The notes: generated by a model from the sequence alone, not told the origin. Shown: positions 48,201-56,310, counted from the stretch's first letter. The stretch is 64,000 bases of DNA from Flavobacterium weaverense (GCF_003688495.1 NZ_REFH01000009.1:310001-374000); one strand, 5' to 3'. Numbers and translations: made by a program.

Positions 48201-48420
48201 AACCCTGCTCATCTGTTACAGTTGAAAAATTCCTATTCCCTTTAACATAAATTGTTGCACTTATAATAGGCAATCCATCCACTTGGCTGATTACTTTTCC
48301 TGAAATAAGCTGCTGGTTAATCTGCTTATCTGAAACTTGTGCTTTTGTGGAAACTTCTTGTGCTTTTGTGGATAGCGACATACAACCCAACAAAAACAGT
48401 GTTAATAGTTTACGATTCAT
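45271..48420 (-). CDS. SusC/RagA-like TonB-dependent outer membrane transporter
   Basis: Imports oligomers through the outer membrane, driven by TonB. After a signal peptide (to about residue 20) comes a carboxypeptidase-D-like domain (ISGKVISQVDGLPIISATI) and a plug domain (ALVGKIAGVNATSTS and SRVVIRGNGSLNGNNQPMYVV). The SusC-specific stretch SITILKGGTAAALYG precedes a beta-barrel ending in SYGLNLSVKL. At 1049 residues it is complete. It is the first gene of the eight-gene operon and has a promoter 38 bp upstream. Confidence 0.96.
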   Translation of the reverse strand: MNRKLLTLFLLGCMSLSTKAQEVSTKAQVSDKQINQQLISGKVISQVDGLPIISATIYVKGNRNFSTVTDEQGFFTLKLPQDKSTLIVSYMGFDNKEVNISANEKDLVVSLIEAENMLNQVIITALGVKKSTKAVTNSVTELKGTDFAKSKEVSIANALVGKIAGVNATSTSTGANGSSRVVIRGNGSLNGNNQPMYVVNDLPLDNTQLNLPMIGNGERMNVDRGDGISGINPDDIKSITILKGGTAAALYGSMAANGVILIRTKTGTAQKGIGVEYNSNYTVETPSIKPDWQYEYGQGQLGMKPVTEAEALATGRWSWGAKIDGSDVIQFDGVKRPYVAQRNNIKNFYRMGETFTNTLALTGGSEIATGRLSFSNMENKSIVPNSEFNRKTINLASELNLTSWLHLDAVVQYNNEQSNNRPTVSDAESNPNWGTYMIANTVDIRSLGNGYDENGIEMPWNPVPIASNPLFVVNKIKNYDTKDRFISMLNLKVNVTPELFLQGRVGQDLTNYKFFGYLPLTTLNNPIGYVQSNKVNLINRNSELSLNYNKKDIYKDISLNAIVGLNSKTNLRDEEAVNGSGMTLPDFYSLSNFSTLNYSYPYGKTKTNSVYGALDLDYKNLVYLSLTGRQDWFSTLSPENNTIFYPSVGTSIILSEIVPMPSWISFAKLRSSWAQVGGATPEPYVLNNSYSVRQGGHIGQQLQGLTGTRVANSGLSPLTSTTIEIGTDLSFFNNKLYLDFAWYNRATTNDIVESTISPASGFNSALLNIGKMRNKGIELLLSAKAIRTDNFSWETSINGSYNKNVVESLAEDVESLTMASSVNGYVTITSDVGGPYSIIKGYKPLLDASGNKVYNVSGGSATLVQGPLEKLGEGVHPVGIGFNNDFKYKNFNFSFLIDGKFGGSLYSGTNLYGTRMGLTKLTLDGRESGLPISGVDRSGNPVNMTIAPADLRTYYDGFRNISSEFVYDASFVKLRQVILGYQLPLEKISFLSKVNSITVSFVARNLFILYKKTPGIDPESVFSAGNAQGVEQFGVPRTRSYGLNLSVKL

Positions 48421-48457
48421 AATTAGTTTTTTTTCATGGTGGTTAGTTTAATAATTT

Positions 48458-48465
48458 CAAATATA
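48458..48465 (-). promoter_or_regulatory. Promoter element of the susC operon
   Basis: On the minus strand TATATTTG at 48465-48458 matches TAnnTTTG, with TTC 20 bases upstream. It leaves a leader of about 30 bases. Confidence 0.62.
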
Positions 48466-48797
48466 AAACTAAAATTGAATAATTTGAATATTTTTTGCAA
48501 ATAAAAAAAATAACTGCATTTTTTTTGAAAAATATAGTTTTAATTAAGTTATTTATTACAATATGCTAGTAGATTTAAAACGAATAATATATTAGATTTA
48601 GAATCGGAAGATATTTATTGCATTTATTTTGCATTTAGAAAAATCTGTACAGTAACTTTCTTGCGTAGACCTTAATAAAATCAGGATCGTAAAATTGTAT
48701 TCTAAGTGAACTGAAACTTAAAACAAATTATCATAAAAGGGAAATTTAGCAGAAGACGATAATAGGAGTGTCGATTCAAAAAAACAACATAAATAAT

Positions 48798-48840
48798 CTG
48801 CTCGCTTAAGCGACGAAAACTATTTCATTGAATAGAGCAG
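48798..48840. other. Candidate three-way-junction fold
   Basis: CTGCT (48798-48802) pairs with AGCAG (48836-48840). Inside lie a perfect palindrome CGCTTAAGCG (48803-48812) and a hairpin CTATT-TCATTG-AATAG (48820-48835). The short stems could arise by chance in AT-rich DNA. Confidence 0.35.
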
Positions 48841-48944
48841 TGACTAATTTTATTAAAGGAGTTGAGTGCAGTACTGTTTTGTATTCCTTGACTTCTAGAT
48901 AGAAAGAACGAGAGTTTGTATCTACAAGTATTTTATTATCAAAC

Positions 48945-48982
48945 AAAAAAAGCTGCAATTTCCGAAGAAAATGCAGCTTTTT
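48945..48982 (-). terminator. Terminator of the YeeE/DUF6691 pair
   Basis: On the minus strand AAAAAGCTGCA pairs with TGCAGCTTTTT, and an inner stem TTTC/GAAA is closed by a cUUCGg tetraloop, followed by a T7 tract. Confidence 0.9.
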
Positions 48983-49031
48983 ATCTACTATTTTAACATA
49001 TTGATTCACAAAAATTTTGAATTTATGATGT

Positions 49032-49448
49032 CTAGTGAGGTAATTTATTCTTTAGTAATCCATATAAATAAGTACCTAAAAGTGCTCCAAAAAGCACTAT
49101 AAAAACAGTCCAAAATCCTGCTCCTATCAATATAAATATTGGTCCTGGGCATGAACCAACTAATGCCCAACCCAATCCAAATAATATTCCACCAATCCAA
49201 TAACGAGCGGAACCTTTTTCTTTGTCTTCAATTACTATTGGTTCTCCTTTAATGTCTTTAATATTTTTTCTTTTGATCAGCTGGATCCCAATCACTCCTA
49301 CCAAAATTGCTACAGAAATAATTCCGTACATGTGAAACGATTGAAATTGGAACATCTCGTAGATTCGATACCACGAAACAGCTTCTGATTTGGTTAGGAC
49401 TATTCCAAAAATAAATCCAACTACTAAGTATTTTAATATATTTTTCAT
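49032..49448 (-). CDS. DUF6691/YeeE-like membrane protein (second half-transporter)
   Basis: A 138-residue membrane protein with about four helices. It has the YeeE-type cysteine loop GWALVGSCPGPIFILIGAG. It works with the neighbouring half-size YeeE protein as two parts of one transporter for thiosulfate or related sulfur compounds, as known for the YeeE/YedE family. It is 42 bp downstream of its partner and ends at a strong terminator. Confidence 0.88.
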   Translation of the reverse strand: MKNILKYLVVGFIFGIVLTKSEAVSWYRIYEMFQFQSFHMYGIISVAILVGVIGIQLIKRKNIKDIKGEPIVIEDKEKGSARYWIGGILFGLGWALVGSCPGPIFILIGAGFWTVFIVLFGALLGTYLYGLLKNKLPH

Positions 49449-49490
49449 GCTTTGTTTTCTAATGTTTAAAATTTGACTACTGAAGTATTA

Positions 49491-50051
49491 TTAGCTTAGA
49501 AGTAATGGCAATAAAAAATGTGCCATAATTAAACCACCAACAAAGAACCCAATTACTGCTTTCAAAGAAGGAATTTGTAAATTACTTAAACCAGAAATCG
49601 CATGACCTGATGTACAACCTCCAGCATACCGTGATCCAAAACCAATTAAAAGACCACCAATTAATAAGATTGCTATAATCTTAGGTGACTGTAAAATTTC
49701 TGTTCCAAAAAGTGCTTGTGGCATTAATTTACCGTTGGGAGCATCAATTCCCATTTCAGCTAATTGTTCTATAGTCTGAGGATTTATAGATACATTTGAA
49801 GGATCACTCATGAAATTGACAGCAACAAATCCACCTAACATGGCTCCTAAAACAACCACTAAATTCCAACGCTGCGCTTTCCAGTCAAAGTCAAAAAAGG
49901 ATACTTTTTTACCTAATCCAGCAATCGAACATAACGATCGCAAATTAGAAGACATACCAAACGTTTTTCCAAAATAAATTAAGCAAAGCATAATCAATCC
50001 TATTATTAATCCTGAAACGTACCATGGCCACGTTTGAAAAATCATTTCCAT
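49491..50051 (-). CDS. YeeE/YedE-family membrane protein (first half-transporter)
   Basis: A 186-residue membrane protein with about five helices. The conserved motif GSRYAGGCTSGHAISGLSNL carries the cysteine that in characterised YeeE proteins helps pass thiosulfate through the membrane. Full-length YeeE proteins are about 350 residues; here two half-size genes supply the equivalent. It starts at 50051, with a second in-frame ATG two codons later. A promoter is close upstream. Confidence 0.9.
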   Translation of the reverse strand: MEMIFQTWPWYVSGLIIGLIMLCLIYFGKTFGMSSNLRSLCSIAGLGKKVSFFDFDWKAQRWNLVVVLGAMLGGFVAVNFMSDPSNVSINPQTIEQLAEMGIDAPNGKLMPQALFGTEILQSPKIIAILLIGGLLIGFGSRYAGGCTSGHAISGLSNLQIPSLKAVIGFFVGGLIMAHFLLPLLLS

Positions 50052-50065
50052 ATTTTATTTTTTCA

Positions 50066-50073
50066 CAAAGATA
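50066..50073 (-). promoter_or_regulatory. Promoter element of the YeeE pair
   Basis: On the minus strand TATCTTTG at 50073-50066 matches TAnnTTTG, with TTC 20 bases upstream and the ATG 14 bp downstream. Confidence 0.6.
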
Positions 50074-50260
50074 GAACGCATTTTCAATAAAAGGAAGCGG
50101 TAAAGCAATGAAAGTGACTATATAAATTGATAGCTCATTTTACAAATACATCACTAATAAAAAACTAAAATTCAAATCCACTGTAATTCAATGTTTAAAA
50201 AATAATAGGATTTAAATCGCATGTGTGACTTATGTTACTGAGCACGCTCTTTTGTCAATC

Positions 50261-50268
50261 TATCTTTG
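50261..50268 (+). promoter_or_regulatory. Promoter element of the RND efflux operon
   Basis: TATCTTTG matches TAnnTTTG and lies 24 bp before the ATG at 50293. It overlaps a TTG at 50266 and so rules that codon out as the start. Confidence 0.6.
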
Positions 50269-50292
50269 CTTCATAAACCTGATAAAATAATT

Positions 50293-51606
50293 ATGAAGAA
50301 TATAAATTTTATACTGCTCATCGGAATTTTGATTATATCTACTGTTGCATTTGGTCAAGACACCTTGATTATTTCCAAAAAGGATATTTGGATAAAAGCA
50401 GCTGATAAGAACTTACAAATAAAGATTTCAGATCAAGACTTTAAATCCGCACAAGCAGATTACAGACAATCAAATTCGTTGTTTTTGCCAAGTATTTCAG
50501 CTTCACATACGGCCATTTCTACAACAAATCCTTTGATGGCTTTTGGATCTAAACTAAATCAGGAAATTTTGACAGCCTCCGATTTTGATCCAGCTTTGCT
50601 TAATAATCCGGCGCGAACAAAAAACTTCGCTACTAAATTCGAAATTCTACAACCCTTAATTAATGTCGACGGAATTTATGGAAGGCAAGCCGCTAAAGCG
50701 AAAATGGAAGCGTATGCTTTACAGACGGAACGTACTAAAGAATATTTAGAGCTGGAGGTTAACAAAGCTTTTATGGAATTACAATTAGGGTATAAAGCTG
50801 TAGCAGTTTTAGAAAAAGCGAATATAACGGGAGATGCTAATCTAAAATTGATACAAAACTATTTTAAACAAGGCATTCTTCAAAAAACGGATTTACTATC
50901 GGTGCAAGTTCGTGTAAATGAAGTACAAAATCAGTTGCAATACGCTAAAAGTAATGTACAAAATGCATCTGATTATTTAGCCTTTCTTTTAAATGAAGAC
51001 AACACTAATAAGGTCTACAAACCACTTGAAGAGCTGGACAATCTAATTGCATTGGAAAGAATAAATACTACTCTTTCTATTGATAGAAAAGACATTCAAG
51101 CAATGGACAAATCATCCGAAGCTTACGCAAAAATGTTGCAATTAAGTAAAATGATTTTCTTACCAAGATTAAATGCTTTTGGGAGTTACGAGTTGTACGA
51201 TGACACTTTATTTGGAACCACAGCGAAAGGATATTTAGTAGGAGCGCAATTATCATGGAGCTTATTCGACGGTTATAAATCAATTGGGAAAATGGAAAAA
51301 GCAAAAGCAGAATTCCAAAAATCAGAAATTGAAATGCAACAATATAAAGCCAAAAGCCAGTTGGAATTAAACAAAGCAGATCGTCAATTGAAAGATGCGG
51401 AGAACAAAGTGAGTCTTTCTAAACTTGCTTTAGAACAATCGCAAGAAGCATATCGCATTCGCAACAACCGTTTTACTCAAGGTTTAGAAAAAACTACCGA
51501 CTTACTACAATCAGAAACACAGATGTTTCAAAAAGAATTAGAGTTTTTACAAGCAGTTTTCGAATATAATTTTACTCAAAACTATTTACATTTTTTAACG
51601 AAATAA
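50293..51606 (+). CDS. TolC-family outer membrane efflux protein
   Basis: Forms the outer membrane channel of a tripartite pump. The 437-residue protein has a signal peptide (MKNINFILLIGILIISTVAFGQ) and two repeats of long helices with beta-strand turns, as in all TolC proteins. Segments such as GRQAAKAKMEAYALQTER and YRIRNNRFTQGLEKTTDLLQSE are typical. The ATG at 50293 gives the signal peptide directly. The adaptor and pump genes follow on the same strand. Confidence 0.93.
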   Translation: MKNINFILLIGILIISTVAFGQDTLIISKKDIWIKAADKNLQIKISDQDFKSAQADYRQSNSLFLPSISASHTAISTTNPLMAFGSKLNQEILTASDFDPALLNNPARTKNFATKFEILQPLINVDGIYGRQAAKAKMEAYALQTERTKEYLELEVNKAFMELQLGYKAVAVLEKANITGDANLKLIQNYFKQGILQKTDLLSVQVRVNEVQNQLQYAKSNVQNASDYLAFLLNEDNTNKVYKPLEELDNLIALERINTTLSIDRKDIQAMDKSSEAYAKMLQLSKMIFLPRLNAFGSYELYDDTLFGTTAKGYLVGAQLSWSLFDGYKSIGKMEKAKAEFQKSEIEMQQYKAKSQLELNKADRQLKDAENKVSLSKLALEQSQEAYRIRNNRFTQGLEKTTDLLQSETQMFQKELEFLQAVFEYNFTQNYLHFLTK

Positions 51607-51650
51607 AGGAATTAAAATTCAATTGCAAAATTACTTTTTGGCTTTTTATT

Positions 51651-51758
51651 CCTGCAAAGTTTACAAAACCTTGTAGGTCTTTAGAAAATTAATTTAGTCC
51701 TTTTTTAAAAAATTGAAACTTAAAACATACCTACAAGGTTTAAAAAAAACCTTGCAGG
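51651..51758. repeat. Inverted pair of ~28-bp palindromes between tolC-like and adaptor genes
   Basis: An imperfect palindrome at 51651-51677 (CCTGCAAAGTTT to AAACCTTGTAGG) and another at 51730-51758 (CCTACAAGGTTT to AAACCTTGCAGG) are inverted to each other around 52 bp. The layout resembles paired REP elements. Confidence 0.75.
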
Positions 51759-51782
51759 ATAAAAAACAATAAATACAAAACC

Positions 51783-52859
51783 ATGAAAAAGATATTTATA
51801 CCCTTATTTGCAGTAATTCTTTTAGCTTCTTGTAACAGCGAAAAGAAACAAGAAATTGCAAAAGAACCTGCTATTGCTGTGAAAGTAAGCGGAGTTTCTG
51901 AAAATAGCAACAGTCCTTTTGTGACTGCAAGCGGAAAAATTGAAGCTAAGAACAGTGCTAACTTAAGCACTAGAATGATGGGATATGTAACTAAAGTTCA
52001 TGTGCAAGTTGGTCAAAAAGTGAATGCTGGACAATTATTAGTAAGCATTAATAATACTGATTTACAAGCTAAAAAAGCGCAGGTTGATGCGAGTATTCTT
52101 CAAGCGACTGCAGGATTTAACAGTGCTAAAAAAGATTACGATCGTTTTGTGAATTTGTTCAAAATGCAAAGTGCTTCTCAAAAAGAATTGGATGATATGA
52201 CTGCACGCTACGAAATGGCAAAAGCTGGATTAGAAGGTGCGAAACAAATGAGGAATGAAGTATTGGCTCAGTTTTCTTATTCGAATATTACGGCTCCATT
52301 TGCTGGTGTTGTAACCAATACATTTATCAAACAAGGTGATATGGCTAATCCAGGAATGCCTTTAGTAAGTGTTGAAGGTGCCTCTAAATTACAAGTCATG
52401 GCAATGGTGTCTGAAAATGATATTGCGGCAATTACAAAAGGAATGCCAGTTAGTGTTTTAGTAAAATCATCAAATGAGAAACTAAACGGAAAGGTAAGTG
52501 AAGTAAGTATTTCAGCTACTAATACGGGAGGGCAATATTTAGTAAAAGTAGATTTAGATAAAACAGACGCTACTGTTTTATCAGGAATGTTTGTCAATAT
52601 TCAGTTTCCAATTGCAAATAAAGCAAACACATCAAAAAGTGAAGTGCTACTACTACCAGAATCCGCTTTAGTAAAACAAGGACAATTAACTGGAATTTAT
52701 ACTATTGGAACTGGAAATGTAGCCATATTAAGATGGTTGCGTGTTGGGAAAAACTTTGGCGACCAAGTTGAAGTTTTATCTGGACTTTCGGCAGATGAAC
52801 AATATATTGTTTCGGCAGATGGGAAATTGTATAATGGAGCAAGTATTAGTGTTCAGTAA
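51783..52859 (+). CDS. RND efflux periplasmic adaptor
   Basis: Links the inner-membrane pump to the TolC channel. The lipoprotein signal MKKIFIPLFAVILLASC (Cys17) anchors it. The lipoyl-like halves are GYVTKVHVQVGQKVNAGQLLVSI and FAGVVTNTFIKQGDMANPG. A coiled-coil hairpin lies between them (about residues 90-160), and beta-barrel and membrane-proximal domains follow. At 358 residues it is of normal size. It lacks the His-rich tail of some metal-specific adaptors. Confidence 0.95.
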   Translation: MKKIFIPLFAVILLASCNSEKKQEIAKEPAIAVKVSGVSENSNSPFVTASGKIEAKNSANLSTRMMGYVTKVHVQVGQKVNAGQLLVSINNTDLQAKKAQVDASILQATAGFNSAKKDYDRFVNLFKMQSASQKELDDMTARYEMAKAGLEGAKQMRNEVLAQFSYSNITAPFAGVVTNTFIKQGDMANPGMPLVSVEGASKLQVMAMVSENDIAAITKGMPVSVLVKSSNEKLNGKVSEVSISATNTGGQYLVKVDLDKTDATVLSGMFVNIQFPIANKANTSKSEVLLLPESALVKQGQLTGIYTIGTGNVAILRWLRVGKNFGDQVEVLSGLSADEQYIVSADGKLYNGASISVQ

Positions 52860-52861
52860 AG

Positions 52862-52924
52862 GAGTGATCAGTGCTCAGTGCTCATTAAAAGAAAAAAAAG
52901 TGTTCACTGTTCAATGTTCATTTT
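52862..52924. repeat. Degenerate period-7 repeat after the adaptor gene
   Basis: AGTGATC AGTGCTC AGTGCTC is followed, after a poly-A stretch, by TGTTCAC TGTTCAA TGTTCAT. Both parts step by seven bases. It starts 3 bp after the adaptor stop. Confidence 0.7.
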
Positions 52925-52953
52925 AGATAAATAATAAGATTTTGTAATTAATT

Positions 52954-53042
52954 CCGCGTGAGGGATAGCAGTGAAAATCCCACGCTTTTTAGCGTGGATT
53001 GTAACGGATAGCCCGACCCGACCTTTTGGGAGGGTCACGCCC
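52954..53042. repeat. Folded GCGTGA...TCACGC intergenic element
   Basis: GCGTGA (52956-52961) is complementary to TCACGC (53035-53040). Inside are a hairpin CCACGCT-TTTT-AGCGTGG and a GACCC...GGGTC pairing. It is far more GC-rich than the surroundings. I recall similar elements dispersed in Flavobacterium genomes; the Flavo-1 RNA family is a possible match that I cannot check. It lies 17 bp before the RND pump gene. Confidence 0.7.
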
Positions 53043-53058
53043 AAATAAATAAAAAATT

Positions 53059-56000
53059 ATGCAAGAAGGTATTTCTGGTAAAATAGCCAATTTATTCATG
53101 AACTCAAAACTGACCATCTTATTGATGATAGGTTTGATGATTATTGGAGTTTATAGTTCGTTTTTGATTCCAAGGGAGGAAGAACCTCAGATAAATGTAC
53201 CAATGGCCGACATCTTAGTTGGTTATCCAGGAGCAAGTCCGTCAGAGGTTGAAAGCCGTGTGGCAAAACCGTTGGAGAAAATTATATCCAACATAAAAGG
53301 TGTTGAACATGTGCATACGATGGCTATGAACGGCCAAGCCATGATTATTGTACAGTTTTATGTGGGTCAAGATGTGGAGCGCTCGTATGTGAAATTATAC
53401 GATGAATTAGCAAAACATGAGGATATGTTCCCAAAAGGAGTGTATAAACCAATAGTAAAAACACGTTCGATTGATGACGTTCCGATGCTAGGAATTACTT
53501 TATGGAGCGAAAAAGAAGATGCTTTTCAAATTCGACAAATTGCTGAAGAAGTAACTTCGGAGATTGAGAAAATCAAAGATGTAGCTATTACAAAAGAAAT
53601 TGGCGGTAGTATTCGTGCGCTAAAAGTAGTTTTAGACAAAGATAAAATGGCCGAAAATGGCGTTGATGCCTTAGGAATTATGCAAATGATTCAGGCTAAT
53701 AACGGCAGTTCGCAATCGGGTGGTTTTGTTCAAAATGATCAGGAATATTTGGTTACTACTGGCCAGTTTTTATCGAATGCTGAAGATGTAGAAAACTTAG
53801 TGGTGGGTATCAATAAAAATATGCCTGTATATTTGAAGCAAGTTGCCAAAGTGCAAGACGGCCCAGAAACGCCAAGAAGTTATGTGTCTTTTGGATACGG
53901 CAAAGCCAATGAAAAATTTAAAACAGCTAAATCAGAATATCCTGCGGTTACTATTTCTATAGGTAAAGTAAAAGGAGCTGATGCGATGAAAATCTCGGAG
54001 AAAATCCTTCACAAAGTAGAATTATTGAAGAAAGATTTAATTCCTGATGATGTTCATGTTGAAGTAACTCGAAATTATGGTGAAACAGCTTCGGATAAAG
54101 TAGGTGAACTTTTATTTCATTTATTTATTGCGATTGTGGCTGTAACAGTTTTAGTGATGCTGGCCATGGGATGGCGCGTTGGATTAGTGGTGTTTTTCTC
54201 CGTTCCATTAACTTTTGCGTTGACTTTATTTAGCTATTATTTATTGGATTACACTTTAAATAGAATTACACTATTTGCACTCGTTTTTGTGGTGGGAATT
54301 GTGGTTGATGATAGTATTATTATTGCCGAAAATATGCACCGTCATTTCAAGATGAAGCGACTGCCGTTTAAACAAGCAGCTATTTATGCGATTAATGAAG
54401 TAGGAAATCCAACAATATTAGCCACTTTTACAGTTATTGCAGCTATTTTACCAATGGCTTTCGTATCAGGAATGATGGGCCCTTATATGAGTCCGATGCC
54501 TATTGGAGCTTCGATTGCAATGATATTATCACTATTCGTAGCCTTGACGGTAACGCCTTACTTAGGCTATCATTTACTTCAAGAAAAAGATACCCAAGAA
54601 CATAAAGAAGCGGAAGGACTAGAAACGAGCCGTATCTATAAAATATATAATAAGTTAGAGCGTCCATTATTAGAAAGTAGCTCCAAAAGAAGAATACTTT
54701 TAGCGGTAACTATTTTGTTATTAATTGGTTCGGTTTTTATGTTTTTTACCAAATCGGTGGTGGTAAAAATGTTGCCTTTTGATAATAAAAATGAGTTCCA
54801 AGTAGTGATTGATATGCCAGAGGGAACTACGTTAGAACGCACAACAGCGGTAACTAAAGAAATTGCGCAATACCTGTCAACAAGACCAGAAGTAGTTAAT
54901 TATCAAAATTATATTGGAACCTCGGCTCCTATCACGTTCAACGGATTAGTGCGTCATTACGACATGCGTGGTGGTAGTAATATGGCCGACATTCAAGTTA
55001 ATTTACTACACAAAGAAGAAAGAACGATTCAAAGTCACGCCATTGCGAGAGACATGCGTGCCGATGTGCAGAAGATTGCTAAGAAATATGGTGCGAATGT
55101 AAAACTAATTGAAGTGCCTCCAGGACCGCCAGTCTTATCAACTTTAGTTGCTGAGATTTATGGCGGACCTAATTATAACGAGCAAATAAAAGTAGCGAAG
55201 CAAGTAAAAACTATTTTAGAAAATACGGCTGATGTAGTCGATATCGATTGGATGGTTGAGGACAATCAAGTAGAATACAAACTCGAAATAGACAAAGAAA
55301 AAGCAATGCTAAACGGAATTGCGCCACAGCAAGTAGTGGGGAATCTTACCTATTTACTGAAAGAATATCCTATTTCTAATTTGTACGATGAAAATTCAAA
55401 TGATAATGTAGCAATCGTTCTTTCTCTTGACGACAAAGACAAAACAAGTTTACAAGACATTCAGAATCTAAAAATCAAAGGAAATCAAGGCAACATGATT
55501 CCGGTAAGTGATTTGGTAAAAGTAAAAACAGATACTTTACAAAAAACCATTTATAGAAAAGATCAAAAACGTGTGGTTTATGTAACAGCTGATATGGCTG
55601 GAGCTTTAGAAAGTCCTGTATATGCCATTTTAGGAATGAGCGACCAAATGGCTAAAATGAAAGTTCCAAAAGGCTATAAAGTAGAGAAATTGTATATGGA
55701 ACAACCTACTGACGAAAGTAATTTTACAGTAAAATGGGATGGAGAATGGCAAATAACATTAGAAGTATTCCGTGATTTAGGAGTTGCTTTTATGGTAGCT
55801 ATTGTCATTATCTACATGTTAATAGTAGGATGGTTCCAGAACTTTAAAACACCAATTGTAATGATGTTGGCTATTCCGTTATCCTTGATTGGGATTGTTT
55901 TTGGCCACTGGCTGTTAGGTGCTTATTTTACAGCTACTTCTTTCATTGGGATGATTGCATTAGCTGGTGTAATGGTTCGAAACTCGGTTTTACTGATTGA

Positions 56001-56292
56001 CTTTATAGAGATTAGATTGCAAGACGGAGTTCCGTTGAAACAAGCGATTATAGAAGCTGGAGCGGTAAGAACCTCCCCTATTTTGTTAACCACTGGAGCA
56101 GTAGTTATTGGAGCATCGATTATATTATTTGATCCATTGTTTCAAGGATTAGCGATTTCATTAGTGTTTGGAGCGATAGTTTCCACCATTCTAACATTGC
56201 TAGTAGTGCCGTTAATTTATTATATAACAGAGAGAAAAAAATGGGAATCCAATTCTGAAATTTCAATCAAGAATGATGATGAAGCATTATAA
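53059..56292 (+). CDS. RND-family efflux pump, inner membrane subunit
   Basis: A 1077-residue proton-driven pump with twelve helices and two large periplasmic loops. The proton-relay helix has VVGIVVDDSIIIAENMHRH. The N-terminus has FLIPREEEPQINVPMADILV and GYPGASPSEVESRVAKPLE. The paired acidic residues are as in multidrug (HAE) pumps rather than the metal (HME) motif, so an organic or mixed substrate is more likely. Together with the TolC-like and adaptor genes it makes a complete pump. Its cargo is unknown. Confidence 0.95.
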   Translation: MQEGISGKIANLFMNSKLTILLMIGLMIIGVYSSFLIPREEEPQINVPMADILVGYPGASPSEVESRVAKPLEKIISNIKGVEHVHTMAMNGQAMIIVQFYVGQDVERSYVKLYDELAKHEDMFPKGVYKPIVKTRSIDDVPMLGITLWSEKEDAFQIRQIAEEVTSEIEKIKDVAITKEIGGSIRALKVVLDKDKMAENGVDALGIMQMIQANNGSSQSGGFVQNDQEYLVTTGQFLSNAEDVENLVVGINKNMPVYLKQVAKVQDGPETPRSYVSFGYGKANEKFKTAKSEYPAVTISIGKVKGADAMKISEKILHKVELLKKDLIPDDVHVEVTRNYGETASDKVGELLFHLFIAIVAVTVLVMLAMGWRVGLVVFFSVPLTFALTLFSYYLLDYTLNRITLFALVFVVGIVVDDSIIIAENMHRHFKMKRLPFKQAAIYAINEVGNPTILATFTVIAAILPMAFVSGMMGPYMSPMPIGASIAMILSLFVALTVTPYLGYHLLQEKDTQEHKEAEGLETSRIYKIYNKLERPLLESSSKRRILLAVTILLLIGSVFMFFTKSVVVKMLPFDNKNEFQVVIDMPEGTTLERTTAVTKEIAQYLSTRPEVVNYQNYIGTSAPITFNGLVRHYDMRGGSNMADIQVNLLHKEERTIQSHAIARDMRADVQKIAKKYGANVKLIEVPPGPPVLSTLVAEIYGGPNYNEQIKVAKQVKTILENTADVVDIDWMVEDNQVEYKLEIDKEKAMLNGIAPQQVVGNLTYLLKEYPISNLYDENSNDNVAIVLSLDDKDKTSLQDIQNLKIKGNQGNMIPVSDLVKVKTDTLQKTIYRKDQKRVVYVTADMAGALESPVYAILGMSDQMAKMKVPKGYKVEKLYMEQPTDESNFTVKWDGEWQITLEVFRDLGVAFMVAIVIIYMLIVGWFQNFKTPIVMMLAIPLSLIGIVFGHWLLGAYFTATSFIGMIALAGVMVRNSVLLIDFIEIRLQDGVPLKQAIIEAGAVRTSPILLTTGAVVIGASIILFDPLFQGLAISLVFGAIVSTILTLLVVPLIYYITERKKWESNSEISIKNDDEAL

Positions 56293-56310
56293 TTTAATAA
56301 AATATAAACT

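Larger units (their letters stand above)
48421..49031. other. Gene-free stretch of 611 bp between susC and the YeeE pair
   Basis: Holds the susC promoter (48458-48465), a candidate folded element at 48798-48840 and the terminator of the YeeE pair (48945-48982). No credible gene is seen: the longest frame, 48806-49009 on the minus strand, runs through the terminator hairpin. A five-codon frame (ATG AAA AAA AAC TAA, 48437-48423) lies 2 bp before the susC ATG. Confidence 0.7.

Noticed and set aside
48806..49009. A 67-codon minus-strand frame in the gap upstream of susC
   Set aside because: It runs through the terminator hairpin at 48945-48982 and the folded element at 48798-48840, and its protein looks like no family I know.
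53059..56292. Calling the RND pump a copper/silver or zinc/cobalt exporter
   Set aside because: The proton-relay helix has the DD pair of multidrug pumps, and the adaptor lacks metal-binding tails.
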